A stretch of DNA of 64,000 nucleotides from DASQPR01 sp963836775 (GTDB taxonomy: Bacteria; Actinomycetota; Actinomycetes; Mycobacteriales; Micromonosporaceae), in the NCBI GenBank assembly GCA_963836775.1, contig CAWIKR010000003.1:1054001-1118000 (forward strand), given 5' to 3'. A program made the position numbers and the translations under genes. This document shows, in pieces, positions 34,793-42,547 of the stretch; position 1 is the stretch's first letter; the number at the start of each line of letters is the position of its first letter. The notes under the pieces were generated by a model. That model made no database searches and was not told where the DNA came from. It was given only the letters and a program-made list of their open reading frames with translations.

Positions 34793-35295
34793 CGCGGATC
34801 CTCCGGAGTCTGCCGGCCGCGGGCGGCCGGCTCTAGGTGGCCGCAGGCGGCGGCCGGTTCGTCGTGGCCGCAGGCGGCGGCCGGTTTGTCGTGGCCGCGG
34901 GCAGCGGCCGGTTCGTCGTGGCCGCAGGCGGCGGCCGGTTTGTCGTGGCCGCGGGCAGCGGCCAGCTCGTTGCTGACCCGGCGGCGCGCGAGCAGCAGCC
35001 GAGCGATGCACGAATCCAGGTCGGTGAGCTTGCGGTCGAGCACCTCGATGGAGGCCGGGCACTCGGCACCGGTCTGCCGCCCGGATCGCAGGCAATCCAC
35101 GAACGGCCGGGTCTCCTCCAGGTTGAACCCGAGCTCGAGCAGGGTTCGGATCTCCTGGACCAGTCGCAGGTCGACGTCGTTGTAATCGCGGTATCCGTTC
35201 GACGTCCGGCGAGCGGCCAGCAGACCTTGCTGTTCGTAGTAGCGCAAGGTCCGCGTGCTGGTGCCGGCCTGCTCTGCGAGTTCACCGATCCGCAT
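34789..35295 (-). CDS. MerR-family regulator with Cys-Gly-His repeat tail
   Basis: This is a dimeric MerR-type regulator. The winged helix is MRIGELAEQAGTSTRTLRYY then EQQGLLAARRTSNGYRDY, followed by the dimerisation helix (LVQEIRTLLELGFNLEETR) and a conserved Cys in TGAECPASIEVLD. After residue about 120 the C-terminus consists of five 9-residue units such as AAACGHDEP, alternating CGH and RGH, encoded by a 27-bp tandem repeat. It overlaps the thioredoxin gene, suggesting redox control. The CGH units could bind metal or sense thiol stress, which is speculation. A TTGAC-N6-GTCAA dyad lies 17 bp upstream. Confidence 0.88.
   Translation of the reverse strand: MRIGELAEQAGTSTRTLRYYEQQGLLAARRTSNGYRDYNDVDLRLVQEIRTLLELGFNLEETRPFVDCLRSGRQTGAECPASIEVLDRKLTDLDSCIARLLLARRRVSNELAAARGHDKPAAACGHDEPAAARGHDKPAAACGHDEPAAACGHLEPAARGRQTPEDPR
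34822..34956 (-). repeat. 27-bp tandem repeat, five units, in the merR 3' end
   Basis: Five consecutive 27-bp units (34822, 34849, 34876, 34903 and 34930) of the type GGCGGCCGGTTCGTCGTGGC plus CGCAGGC encode AAA(C/R)GHD(E/K)P on the minus strand. Units alternate between a CGHDEP and an RGHDKP form, as if a 54-bp dimer had been duplicated. Confidence 0.85.
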
Positions 35296-35311
35296 GCCGC
35301 AACGGTAAACC

Positions 35312-35327
35312 TTGACACTGACGTCAA
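35312..35327 (-). promoter_or_regulatory. Candidate MerR operator upstream of merR-trx
   Basis: TTGACACTGACGTCAA is a perfect TTGAC/GTCAA dyad with a 6-nt centre, 17 bp before the merR ATG on the minus strand. MerR proteins bind such dyads within promoter spacers and usually regulate their own operon. Confidence 0.5.
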
Positions 35328-35371
35328 CGCCAACCGTCGGCGGGACTGTGCGCCATCCGCACCCCCGGGAC

Positions 35372-35442
35372 GCCCGCGTCCAGGCGGTCGCCCGCGTCCC
35401 GGCGGTCGTCCGCGTCCAGGCGGTCGTCCGCGTCCCGGCGTC
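35372..35442. repeat. 18-bp tandem repeat, about four units, upstream of merR
   Basis: Units alternate between GCCCGCGTCCAGGCGGTC and GCCCGCGTCCCGGCGGTC types, with GTCCGCG variants, at 35372, 35390, 35408 and 35426 (the last is one base short). The array is non-coding and lies 77-147 bp upstream of the merR start. Confidence 0.75.
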
Positions 35443-35458
35443 GCCCGCATCTCCGGGA

Positions 35459-35505
35459 AATCTTGAACTTCTGTTGCTCCATGGCAGCGACAATCGTTCA
35501 AGATC
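35459..35505. repeat. 47-bp palindromic intergenic repeat, copy 3
   Basis: It begins AATCTTGAAC and ends CGTTCAAGATC, with inner arms GTTGCT and AGCGAC. It matches copies 1 and 2 in length and layout. It lies between the LON-domain gene, of which it is 55 bp downstream, and merR, consistent with a terminator role or an inserted small element. Confidence 0.75.
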
Positions 35506-35559
35506 CAGCCGGGGGACCGGGGACCCGAGGACCCAGGACCGGGACCCGGGGGACCGCGG

Positions 35560-36231
35560 TCAGTTGTCGCTGTTCTCGGTGGCGTATTCCGACATCGGCA
35601 CCGGCAGCGCGCGGATTTGGCGCACCAGGGTCAGCTCGCGGTTGAGCATCCGGCGTTCGGCGACCAGCCGATCCCGGGTGCGGTCGGCGGCGAGCAGCAA
35701 CTGCCGCTCGTCCACCGGAAGGATCGCGGTAGCGGCGATGACGTAGGAGAGCACCGTCGGGTCGTCCGGCAACTGCTCCCGGGCATGCTGACCATCGGTG
35801 CGGATGATTTCGAGATAGCGCTGGAACAGGTCGAGCAGTCCGGGCACCAGGTCTTCGGCCTCGTGCGCGTCATCCGGCTCCGGCAACCACTCGATCTCGG
35901 CCACCAGATAGGGCTCCGAGTCGGTGTCGACACCGGTGATCCGGAATCGCCGGCGTCCGACGGTGACCAGGTCGAACCGGCCGTCCGGATGCTCCTGCAC
36001 GTGCCGCAGTGACGCGGTGCAGCCGATTTCGTAGAAGTTCGTCGCACCGCCGGCGGCGGTGGTCTCGAAGCCCTTCTCGATCGCCACCACACCGAAATCG
36101 CCCGGCTCCGGACTCTGGCTGGTGAGGTGGCGCACCAGCGCGCGATAGCGGTCTTCGAAGATGTGCAGCGGCAGCACCAGCCCCGGGAATAACACCGTCC
36201 CGAGCGGGAACAAGGGCAGGCGGTCGCTCAT
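35560..36231 (-). CDS. LON peptidase substrate-binding domain protein
   Basis: This stand-alone LON N-terminal (PUA-like) domain protein lacks the ATPase and protease parts. MSDRLPLFPLGTVLFPGLVL, then PLHIFEDRYRALVRHL, is the signature start, and VTVGRRRFRITGVDTD the core strand region. A helical C-terminus (RYLEIIRTDGQHAREQLPDD) follows. At 223 residues it has normal length for this group. TAAGCT lies 6 nt before the ATG, so the transcript is probably leaderless. The function of such proteins is not established; a role in recognising unfolded substrates has been suggested for related domains. Confidence 0.88.
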   Translation of the reverse strand: MSDRLPLFPLGTVLFPGLVLPLHIFEDRYRALVRHLTSQSPEPGDFGVVAIEKGFETTAAGGATNFYEIGCTASLRHVQEHPDGRFDLVTVGRRRFRITGVDTDSEPYLVAEIEWLPEPDDAHEAEDLVPGLLDLFQRYLEIIRTDGQHAREQLPDDPTVLSYVIAATAILPVDERQLLLAADRTRDRLVAERRMLNRELTLVRQIRALPVPMSEYATENSDN

Positions 36232-36237
36232 CTCGCG

Positions 36238-36243
36238 AGCTTA
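36238..36243 (-). promoter_or_regulatory. Candidate -10 box, LON-domain gene (leaderless)
   Basis: On the minus strand TAAGCT is followed by 6 nt and then the ATG at 36231. There is no Shine-Dalgarno sequence between, so transcription probably starts at the start codon. Confidence 0.5.
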
Positions 36244-36382
36244 GCCCGTGCGTGTCGGGCCAGGCCATGAGCTGATCATCCGGAGCCGGTCAGGTGCTCG
36301 GCGCGGATGCCGGACGGTCCGCCGACCATCATCGCCAGTCCCGTGATATGGACGCCGACCGTCATCAGATGAGACACACGCC

Positions 36383-36388
36383 TAGACT
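36383..36388 (+). promoter_or_regulatory. Candidate -10 box, his operon (leaderless hisD)
   Basis: TAGACT ends 6 nt before the hisD GTG. With the usual 7-nt distance the transcript would begin on the start codon. No RBS or T-box/attenuator is visible in the 163-bp spacer between the LON-domain gene and hisD. Confidence 0.55.
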
Positions 36389-36394
36389 TGCCGG

Positions 36395-37684
36395 GTGCTT
36401 GCCCGGATCGACATGCGTAGCCCGGGGCCCGCGTCGGCGGAACTGCCGCGTGCCCAGATCGATGTCGCCGCCGCCACCGCCGCGGTCGCGCCGATCGTCG
36501 AGGCGGTCCGCGAGCATGGGGCCGCCGCGATTCGGGAGGCCACCGCTCACTTCGACGGCATCGAGCTGACCGAACTGCGGGTCGCACCCGAGGACATCGC
36601 CGCGGCGCTGGCGGCTCTCGACCCGAGTGTCCGAACCGGACTCGAGGTCGCCATCGCCAACGCCCGCCGGGTGCACGCGGCTCAGCTGCGCCCGGACGTG
36701 ACCACCGAGGTGGTGCCCGGCGGCACCGTCACCCAGACCTGGCGGCCGGTCCGCCGGGTCGGGCTCTACGTGCCCGGCGGCCGCGCGGTCTACCCGTCGA
36801 GCGTCGTGATGAACGTGGTCCCGGCTCAGGTGGCCGGCGTACGCGAGATCGCCGTCGCGAGCCCGCCGCAGCGCGCCACCGGCCGGCCCGACCCACAGGT
36901 GCTCGCCGCCTGTGCGCTGCTCGGCGTCGACGAGGTGTACGCGGTCGGCGGCGCCCAAGCGATCGCCATGTTCGCCTACGGTGCGGCCGACGCCGGCATC
37001 GCCCCGGTCGACCTGGTCACCGGTCCCGGCAACATCTGGGTGGCCGCCGCCAAGCGGCTGGTTCGCGGCGTGGTCGGCATCGATGCCGAGGCCGGGCCGA
37101 CCGAGATCGCGATCCTCGCCGACGATAGTGCGGACCCGGTGCACGTGGCCGCCGACCTGATCAGCCAGGCCGAGCACGATCCGATGGCGGCCAGCGTACT
37201 GATCACCACATCGGTGATGCTCGCCGACGCCGTCGATGCCGAGCTGGAGCAGCGGGTCGCCGCCACCAAGCACGCCGAACGGGTACGCGAGGCGCTCAGC
37301 GGTCCGCAGTCGGCCACCATCCTGGTCGCCGACATCGAGGCCGGGCTGCGGGTCTGCGACGACTACGCGGCCGAGCACCTGGAGATTCAGACTCGGGACG
37401 CGCGCACAGTCGCCGCGCGGGTGCACAACGCCGGCGCGGTGTTCGTCGGCGCCTATTCGCCGGTGTCCCTCGGCGACTACTGCGCCGGGTCCAACCACGT
37501 GCTGCCCACCGGAGGCTGTGCCCGCCACACCGGCGGCCTCACGGCGGCCACCTTCACCAAGGGCCTGCAGATCATCGAGTACGACGAAGCGGCACTCGCC
37601 GGCCTCGCCAAGCACGTCGTCACCCTGGCCGAGGCCGAGGATCTGCCGGCGCACGGCGAGGCCGTCACCGCGCGGACGACGCCG
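36395..37684 (+). CDS. hisD: Histidinol dehydrogenase HisD (no in-frame stop before hisC)
   Basis: HisD catalyses the last two steps of histidine synthesis, oxidising L-histidinol to L-histidine with NAD and a zinc ion. Motifs are VGLYVPGGRAVYPSSVVMNV, DEVYAVGGAQAIAMFAYG, TGPGNIWVAAAKRLV, ISQAEHDPMAASVL with zinc ligands, and GSNHVLPTGGCARHTGGL. At about 430 residues it is complete. The frame then continues without a stop through TTP into the ATG of hisC. That ATG is part of ATGA, whose TGA would close hisD if one surplus base lies between about 37672 and 37684. Either there is an indel, as in other genes here, or this is a HisD-HisC fusion. Confidence 0.93.
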
Positions 37685-38780
37685 ATGACGATCGACCTGC
37701 CGATCCGGGATGACCTGCGGGCGCTGTCGCCGTATGGGGCGCCGCAACTGGATGTCGCGGTCCGGCTGAACACGAACGAGAATCCCTACCCGATGCCGCC
37801 GGCGGTGGCCGAGGCGATGCGGGCGGCGCTCGGGGACGTGGCCGGTGGCCTGAACCGCTATCCGGACCGGGACGCCGTTGACCTGCGTGCCGATCTGAGC
37901 GCCTATCTACAACGCACCCGCGACTACGGACTCACGCCGCTGCACCTGTGGGCGGCCAACGGCTCCAACGAAGTGCAACAGCAGATCCTGCAGACGTTCG
38001 GCGGCCCGGGGCGGACCGCGATGGGCTTCGCCCCGTCGTACTCGATGCACCACCTTCTTGCCCTCGGGACCGCGACCGGCTGGATCGACGGCGACCGCGA
38101 CGGCGATTTCGGCCTGACCGCCGGAATCGGCCGCGGCGCAGGTCGCCAGGCACCGCCCGGACCTGGTCTTTCTCTGCTCGCCGAACAACCCGACCGGCAC
38201 CGCGCTGACACCGCACGTGCTGGACGCGGTGCTCACGGTGGCGCCCGGCATGGTGGTGGTGGATGAGGCCTACGCGGAATTCGCCCGGGCCGGGACGCCG
38301 AGCGCGCTCGGCCTGCTGCACCGCCACGAGCGCCTGATCGTCACCCGCACGATGAGCAAGGCCTTCGCCTGCGCCGGGGTGCGGCTGGGCTATCTGGCGG
38401 CGGCGCCCGCCGTGGTCGATGCACTTGCGCTGGTACGCCTGCCCTACCACCTGTCATCTCTGACGCAGGCCGCCGCCCGGGTCGCCCTGGCGCACACCGA
38501 TGCCCTGCTGGCCACCGTGGACGACCTCCGGGACAGCCGGGACAAGCTGGTGCTGGATCTGGAGGCGCTGGGTCTGACGGTGACGCCGTCGGATGCCAAC
38601 TTCGTGTTGTTCGGCGGGTTCCGTGTCGGGTCGAAGGCACTCTGGCAGGCGATCCTCGATCGGGGCGTGCTGATCCGCGACGTCGGGCTGGACGGCTGGC
38701 TGCGGGTCACCGTCGGCACCGTCGACGAGAACGCCGCGTTCCTGGACGCGCTGCGCCACGCATTGCAAGGAGAATCATGA
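37685..38780 (+). CDS. hisC: Histidinol-phosphate aminotransferase HisC (frameshift near 38123)
   Basis: This PLP-dependent class I/II aminotransferase converts imidazole acetol phosphate and glutamate to histidinol phosphate. VAVRLNTNENPYPMPPAVAE begins the fold, and LWAANGSNEVQQQILQTFGG follows. After GDFGLTA the protein continues one frame over as ESAAAQVARHRPDLVFLCSP then NNPTGTALTP, VVVDEAYAEFA and RTMSKAFACAGVRLGYL, where the Lys of SKAF binds PLP. A surplus G at about 38123 accounts for it. Repaired length is about 364 residues. The stop overlaps the hisB ATG (ATGA). Confidence 0.92.
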
Positions 38781-39385
38781 GCCGCAAAGCCCGGGTGGAA
38801 CGGGACACCAAGGAGACTCGCGTACTCGTCGAACTTGATCTGGACGGGGACGGCACCGCGGAGATCAGCACCGGCGTGGGTTTCTTCGACCACATGCTGA
38901 ACCAGATCGCCCGGCACGGCGGCTTCGACCTGCGGGTCGCGACGGTGGGCGATCTGGAGATCGACGCGCACCACACGATCGAGGACACCACACTCGCTCT
39001 CGGCCAGGCACTGGACCAGGCACTCGGCGACAAGGCCGGCATCAACCGCTATGGGGACGCGGTGGTGCCCATGGACGAGGTTCTGGTGCAGGCCGCCGTC
39101 GATCTGTCCGGCCGCCCCTATGTCGTCCACGACGAGCCGGCTCTAGCTCCGTATGTCGGACCGCTCTATCCGACCTCGATGACCCGGCACGTGTGGGAGT
39201 CGCTGGGCCAGTCGGCGCGGATGACGCTGCACGTCAACGTGCTGCGGGCGTGCCGTCCGGGCGGCCACCCGGACGCCCACCACGTGATCGAGGCCCAATT
39301 CAAGGCGGTCGCTCGCGCCCTGCGCACAGCGGTACGGCAGGATTCCGGCAACAATGCCGTGCCCAGCACCAAGGGGGTCCTGTGA
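38777..39385 (+). CDS. hisB: Imidazoleglycerol-phosphate dehydratase HisB
   Basis: HisB is a manganese enzyme that dehydrates imidazole glycerol phosphate to imidazole acetol phosphate. Metal-binding motifs are all present: GVGFFDHMLNQIARHGGFDL, DAHHTIEDTTLALGQAL, YPTSMTRHVWESL and DAHHVIEAQFKAVARAL. At 202 residues it is the monofunctional form, without a phosphatase domain. ATG 38777 follows AAGGAGAATC, a strong RBS, and overlaps the hisC stop. The stop overlaps the GTG of a small membrane protein. Confidence 0.95.
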   Translation: MSRKARVERDTKETRVLVELDLDGDGTAEISTGVGFFDHMLNQIARHGGFDLRVATVGDLEIDAHHTIEDTTLALGQALDQALGDKAGINRYGDAVVPMDEVLVQAAVDLSGRPYVVHDEPALAPYVGPLYPTSMTRHVWESLGQSARMTLHVNVLRACRPGGHPDAHHVIEAQFKAVARALRTAVRQDSGNNAVPSTKGVL

Positions 39386-39534
39386 CCAAGCCGATCCTGC
39401 TCTTCGTCCTCGGTGGTTTCCTGCTCGGCGGCACCTGGTCGCTCTACAAGCAGAAGGTGCCCGCGCTCGTGACGATCATCTGTGGTGTGCTGGCCGTGAT
39501 GGCAATCGCGGCGGGGGTGCTGTGGGCGGTGTAG
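39382..39534 (+). CDS. 50-residue two-helix membrane protein in the his operon
   Basis: This short gene begins at a GTG overlapping the hisB stop (GTGA) and encodes about 50 residues: a first helix (PILLFVLGGFLLGGTWSLY), a short KQK turn, and a second helix (VTIICGVLAVMAIAAGVLWA). Its end overlaps the hisH start by 13 bp. The tight coupling on both sides supports a real gene. No function is known. A membrane anchor or regulator for the HisH/HisF enzyme is only a guess. Confidence 0.72.
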   Translation: MTKPILLFVLGGFLLGGTWSLYKQKVPALVTIICGVLAVMAIAAGVLWAV

Positions 39535-40179
39535 ACAGCCCGTTCGTCGCCGTCCTCGACTACGGCTCGGGCAACCTGCGCTCGGCCGAGCGAGCCCTGC
39601 AGCGGGCCGGTGCGCGGGTCCGGGTGACTGCCTCGGTGGAGGCGGCCGCGGACGCCGACGGGCTGGTGGTGCCGGGCGTCGGGGCCTACGCCGCGTGCAT
39701 GGCCGGCATCGACGCGATCTCGGCGGGCCCGATGATCGCGGCCCGGGTCGAGTCCGGCCGCGCGGTGCTCGGAATCTGCGTCGGGATGCAGGTGATGTTC
39801 GACTTCGGCGTCGAGCACGGGGTCCGCACACCGGGGCTGGGTCTGCTGCCCGGCGGCGTGACCCGGCTGGCCGCGCAGCGAGTGCCGCACATGGGCTGGA
39901 ATACGGTGACTGCCGGCGCCGGGTTCACCGAATTCGAGGGCCTGCCCGGCCAGCGGTTCTACTTCGTCCACTCCTACGCCGCTCACGATGAGATCGGCGG
40001 CGCCCGGCTCGCGTACGCGGATCATGGCGGCGCGGTTCCTTGCCGCGGTGTCTCGCGGATCACTCACGGTGACCCAATTCCACCCGGAAAAGTCGGGTGA
40101 CGCCGGCGCTAGGCTGTTGCGGAATTGGGTGGCCGCGTTGTCGGTGTCGACCCACACGGACGGCGCCGGAAATGGGTAG
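39522..40179 (+). CDS. hisH: Imidazole glycerol phosphate synthase glutaminase subunit HisH (frameshift near 40030)
   Basis: HisH hydrolyses glutamine and channels ammonia to HisF. VAVLDYGSGNLRSAERAL begins the class I glutaminase fold, and the nucleophile is the Cys of GICVGMQVMFDFG (usually GICLGMQ). GLGLLPGGVTRL, VPHMGWNTV and FYFVHSYAA follow. After YADHGGA the frame changes by a surplus base near 40025-40033, and the protein ends FLAAVSRGSLTVTQFHPEKS with the catalytic His and Glu, then GDAGARLLRNW. Repaired length is about 218 residues. It starts at a GTG inside the preceding membrane-protein gene. Confidence 0.92.
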
Positions 40180-40181
40180 GT

Positions 40182-40505
40182 ATGAGCAAGGAACGTGCGA
40201 TTCGTCGCGCCGCACGGGAGGCCGAAGCGCAGGCCGCCCGGGAGGCGCGCGCCCGGCTCGCGGCCCGGCGATCCAAGCGGAAGGCGATGCTCCGCAAACT
40301 CACGCCCCGGCTGCCGGACCGGCGGGTCGGCAAGCTGTTCCCGCGGCGTACGCGGGCCCAGCGCACCGCGATCACCACCGTGACGCTGATCGTGATCGCC
40401 GCGATCTGGCTGCTCTTCGACGACCTGGCCACCCGGGTCGCGCTGACCGCGGCGCTCCTGGTGGCCCTGCCCGCGATCATTGTGGCGGCGCTCGGACGCC
40501 GGTGA
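40182..40505 (+). CDS. Small basic two-helix membrane protein in the his operon
   Basis: The protein has 107 residues. The first 60 are strongly basic and Ala/Arg-rich (a probable cytoplasmic coiled helix), followed by two transmembrane helices (about 66-82, ITTVTLIVIAAIWLLF, and 86-104, VALTAALLVALPAIIVAALG). The ATG lies 2 bp after the hisH stop. Genes of this kind often lie between hisH and hisA in actinobacterial his operons, but no function is known to me. It is the second small membrane protein in this operon. Confidence 0.75.
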   Translation: MSKERAIRRAAREAEAQAAREARARLAARRSKRKAMLRKLTPRLPDRRVGKLFPRRTRAQRTAITTVTLIVIAAIWLLFDDLATRVALTAALLVALPAIIVAALGRR

Positions 40506-40557
40506 TCGTCCGGCGCTCCACGGGGCTGCTTCTGATTGTTGATTCTCTGGAGGCGCC

Positions 40558-41301
40558 GTGCTGACCCTGTTGCCCGCCGTCGACGTCTCGAACGGCCTGG
40601 CGATCCGGATGGTGCACGGCGCGGCCGGCACCGAGACCGCCTATGGCGATCCGCTGGAGGCGGCACTGGCCTGGCGCAACGACGGTGCCGCGTGGATCCA
40701 TCTGGTGGACATCGACGCCGCCTTCGGGCGCGGCTCCAACGCCGAACTGCTCGCCGAGGTGGTCGCCAAGCTCGACGTTGCGGTGGAGCTGTCCGGCGGC
40801 ATCCGGGACGACGCGTCGCTGGCACGCGCACTGGAGAGCGGCGCGCAGCGCGTCAACATCGGCACCGCGGCCCTGGAGAACCCGGACTGGTGCGACCGGA
40901 TCGTCGGCGACCACGGCGCCGCCGTCGCGATCGGGCTGGACGTGCGCCCGAATCCGGCCGGTGGCTGGACCCTGTCGGCGCGCGGATGGACCCGGGACGG
41001 CGGCGACCTTTACGACGTGATCGACCGGCTGAACCGGGCCGGCTGCACCCGCTTCGTGGTCACCGATATCGGGCGTGATGGCACGATGACCGGCCCGAGC
41101 ATAGATTTGCTGCGCGACGTGTGCGCGCGTACGGATGCGAAGGTGATCGCCTCCGGCGGTGTGTCCAGCCTGGACGATCTGCGTGCGCTGACGGAGCTGG
41201 AGTCAATCGGAGTCGAGGGTGTGATCGCCGGGAAGGCGCTCTACGCGGGCGCGTTCACCGTGCGGGAAGCACTCGACGTGCTTAAGGAGGCGGCGGCATG
41301 A
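40558..41301 (+). CDS. priA: Phosphoribosyl isomerase HisA/PriA
   Basis: This TIM-barrel isomerase converts ProFAR to PRFAR in histidine synthesis. In most actinobacteria the same enzyme also does the TrpF step (PriA). LPAVDVSNGLAIRMVHG carries the first catalytic Asp, VDIDAAFGRGSN and VELSGGIRDDASL are phosphate-loop motifs, and VTDIGRDGTMTGPS has the second catalytic Asp. LSARGWTRDGGDLYD matches the PriA loop with the Arg needed for dual activity. GTG 40558 follows GGAGGCGCC. At 247 residues it has normal length. Dual function is inferred from the loop and the lineage. Confidence 0.93.
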   Translation: MLTLLPAVDVSNGLAIRMVHGAAGTETAYGDPLEAALAWRNDGAAWIHLVDIDAAFGRGSNAELLAEVVAKLDVAVELSGGIRDDASLARALESGAQRVNIGTAALENPDWCDRIVGDHGAAVAIGLDVRPNPAGGWTLSARGWTRDGGDLYDVIDRLNRAGCTRFVVTDIGRDGTMTGPSIDLLRDVCARTDAKVIASGGVSSLDDLRALTELESIGVEGVIAGKALYAGAFTVREALDVLKEAAA

Positions 41302-41756
41302 CCATCACCGGTGGCGGCAGCATCACCCGGTTCGGATCCGGCGGCCCGTGGGAGGACGCCTACGGCTACTCTCGCGTGGTGCTGGCCGGTGACCGGGCGG
41401 TGACCGCCGGGTGCACGTCCACGGTGGACGGCGAGGTCGTTCACGTCGACGACCCGGCCGGGCAGACGCGAACCGCTCTGAAAATCGCGCTCGATGCGCT
41501 GGAGCGGGCCGGTGCCGCGAAGGACCAGGTCGTCCGGACGCGGATGTACGTGGTCAACCGCGAGGACGCGGACGCGGTCGGACGCGCTCACGGCGAGGTG
41601 TTCGGTGACGTCAAGCCGGCCGCGACGATGATCTTCGTGGCCGGGCTGATCCACCCGGATCACCTGGTCGAGGTCGAGGTCGAGGCCTACCTCGGCGTGG
41701 TTCCGACGGTCGGCGCGACCTCGCAGTCGATCGGGTTCGCCCGCGGCGGGTTTTAG
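41298..41756 (+). CDS. RidA family protein
   Basis: This is a member of the RidA/YjgF/UK114 family, which hydrolyses reactive enamines and imines formed by PLP enzymes. The 152-residue protein begins with FGSGGPWEDAYGYSRVVLAG, has RTALKIALDALERAGA and the conserved segment VVRTRMYVVNREDADAV with the substrate-binding Arg, then PAATMIFVAGLIHPDHLVEV with the usual VE(V/I)E end. It overlaps hisA (ATGA) and hisF (TAGTG). RidA genes between hisA and hisF are common in actinobacteria. Confidence 0.92.
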   Translation: MTITGGGSITRFGSGGPWEDAYGYSRVVLAGDRAVTAGCTSTVDGEVVHVDDPAGQTRTALKIALDALERAGAAKDQVVRTRMYVVNREDADAVGRAHGEVFGDVKPAATMIFVAGLIHPDHLVEVEVEAYLGVVPTVGATSQSIGFARGGF

Positions 41757-42508
41757 TGCCGGTCGCGGTCCGCGTCATCCCGTGCCTGGACGTCGCCGAC
41801 GGCCGGGTGGTCAAGGGCGTCCAGTTCGAGAATCTGCGGGACGCCGGTGATCCGGTCGAACGCGCGGCCTACTACGAGGCCACGGGAGCGGACGAGATCA
41901 CGTTCCTCGACGTCACCGCCTCCTCGGACGGGCGCGCGACGATGCTGGACGTGGTCCGGCGGACCGCCGAGACGGTGTTCATCCCGCTCACCGTGGGCGG
42001 CGGTGTGCGTACCGTCGACGACGTCGATGTGCTGCTGCGGGCCGGCGCCGACAAGGTCGGCATCAACACCGCGGCGCTGGAGCGCCCCGAGGTGATCAGC
42101 GAGATCGCCGACCGGTTCGGCCGCCAGGTTCTGGTGCTCTCGGTGGACGCGCGGTGGGAGTTCGACCGTTACGTCGCCACCACTCACGGCGGCCGCAAGT
42201 CCACCGGCATCGACGCGGTGGACTGGGCCCGACGAGGCGCCGAGCTGGGCGCCGGCGAGATCCTACTGAACGCGATGGATTCGGACGGCACCAAGGGCGG
42301 CTTCGATCTGGACCTGATCGCCCGGGTCCGTGCCGAGGTCTCGGTGCCGGTGATCGCCTCCGGTGGCGCCGGCGCGGCGTCGGACTTCCCGCACGCGATC
42401 GCCGCCGGCGCCGACGCCGTCCTGGCCGCCAGCGTGTTCCACTTCGGCGAGCTGACCGTCGGCGCGGTCAAGGACGCGCTCCGCGACGCCGGTCACGAGG
42501 TCCGCTGA
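41756..42508 (+). CDS. hisF: Imidazole glycerol phosphate synthase cyclase subunit HisF
   Basis: HisF is a TIM barrel that uses ammonia from HisH to form imidazole glycerol phosphate and AICAR. VRVIPCLDVADGRVVKGVQF has the first catalytic Asp, EITFLDVTAS, PLTVGGGVRTVDDVDVLLRA and GADKVGINTAA are phosphate-site loops, and LNAMDSDGTKGGFDLDLI has the second catalytic Asp. VIASGGAGAASDFPHAI and AASVFHFGELTV complete the fold. GTG 41756 overlaps the ridA stop. At 250 residues it has normal length. It is the last his gene here; hisG, hisI and hisE are not in the window. Confidence 0.96.
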   Translation: MPVAVRVIPCLDVADGRVVKGVQFENLRDAGDPVERAAYYEATGADEITFLDVTASSDGRATMLDVVRRTAETVFIPLTVGGGVRTVDDVDVLLRAGADKVGINTAALERPEVISEIADRFGRQVLVLSVDARWEFDRYVATTHGGRKSTGIDAVDWARRGAELGAGEILLNAMDSDGTKGGFDLDLIARVRAEVSVPVIASGGAGAASDFPHAIAAGADAVLAASVFHFGELTVGAVKDALRDAGHEVR

Positions 42509-42547
42509 GCGCCCCGCGCCGCTTCCCACGCCGCCCCGCCCTCAACC

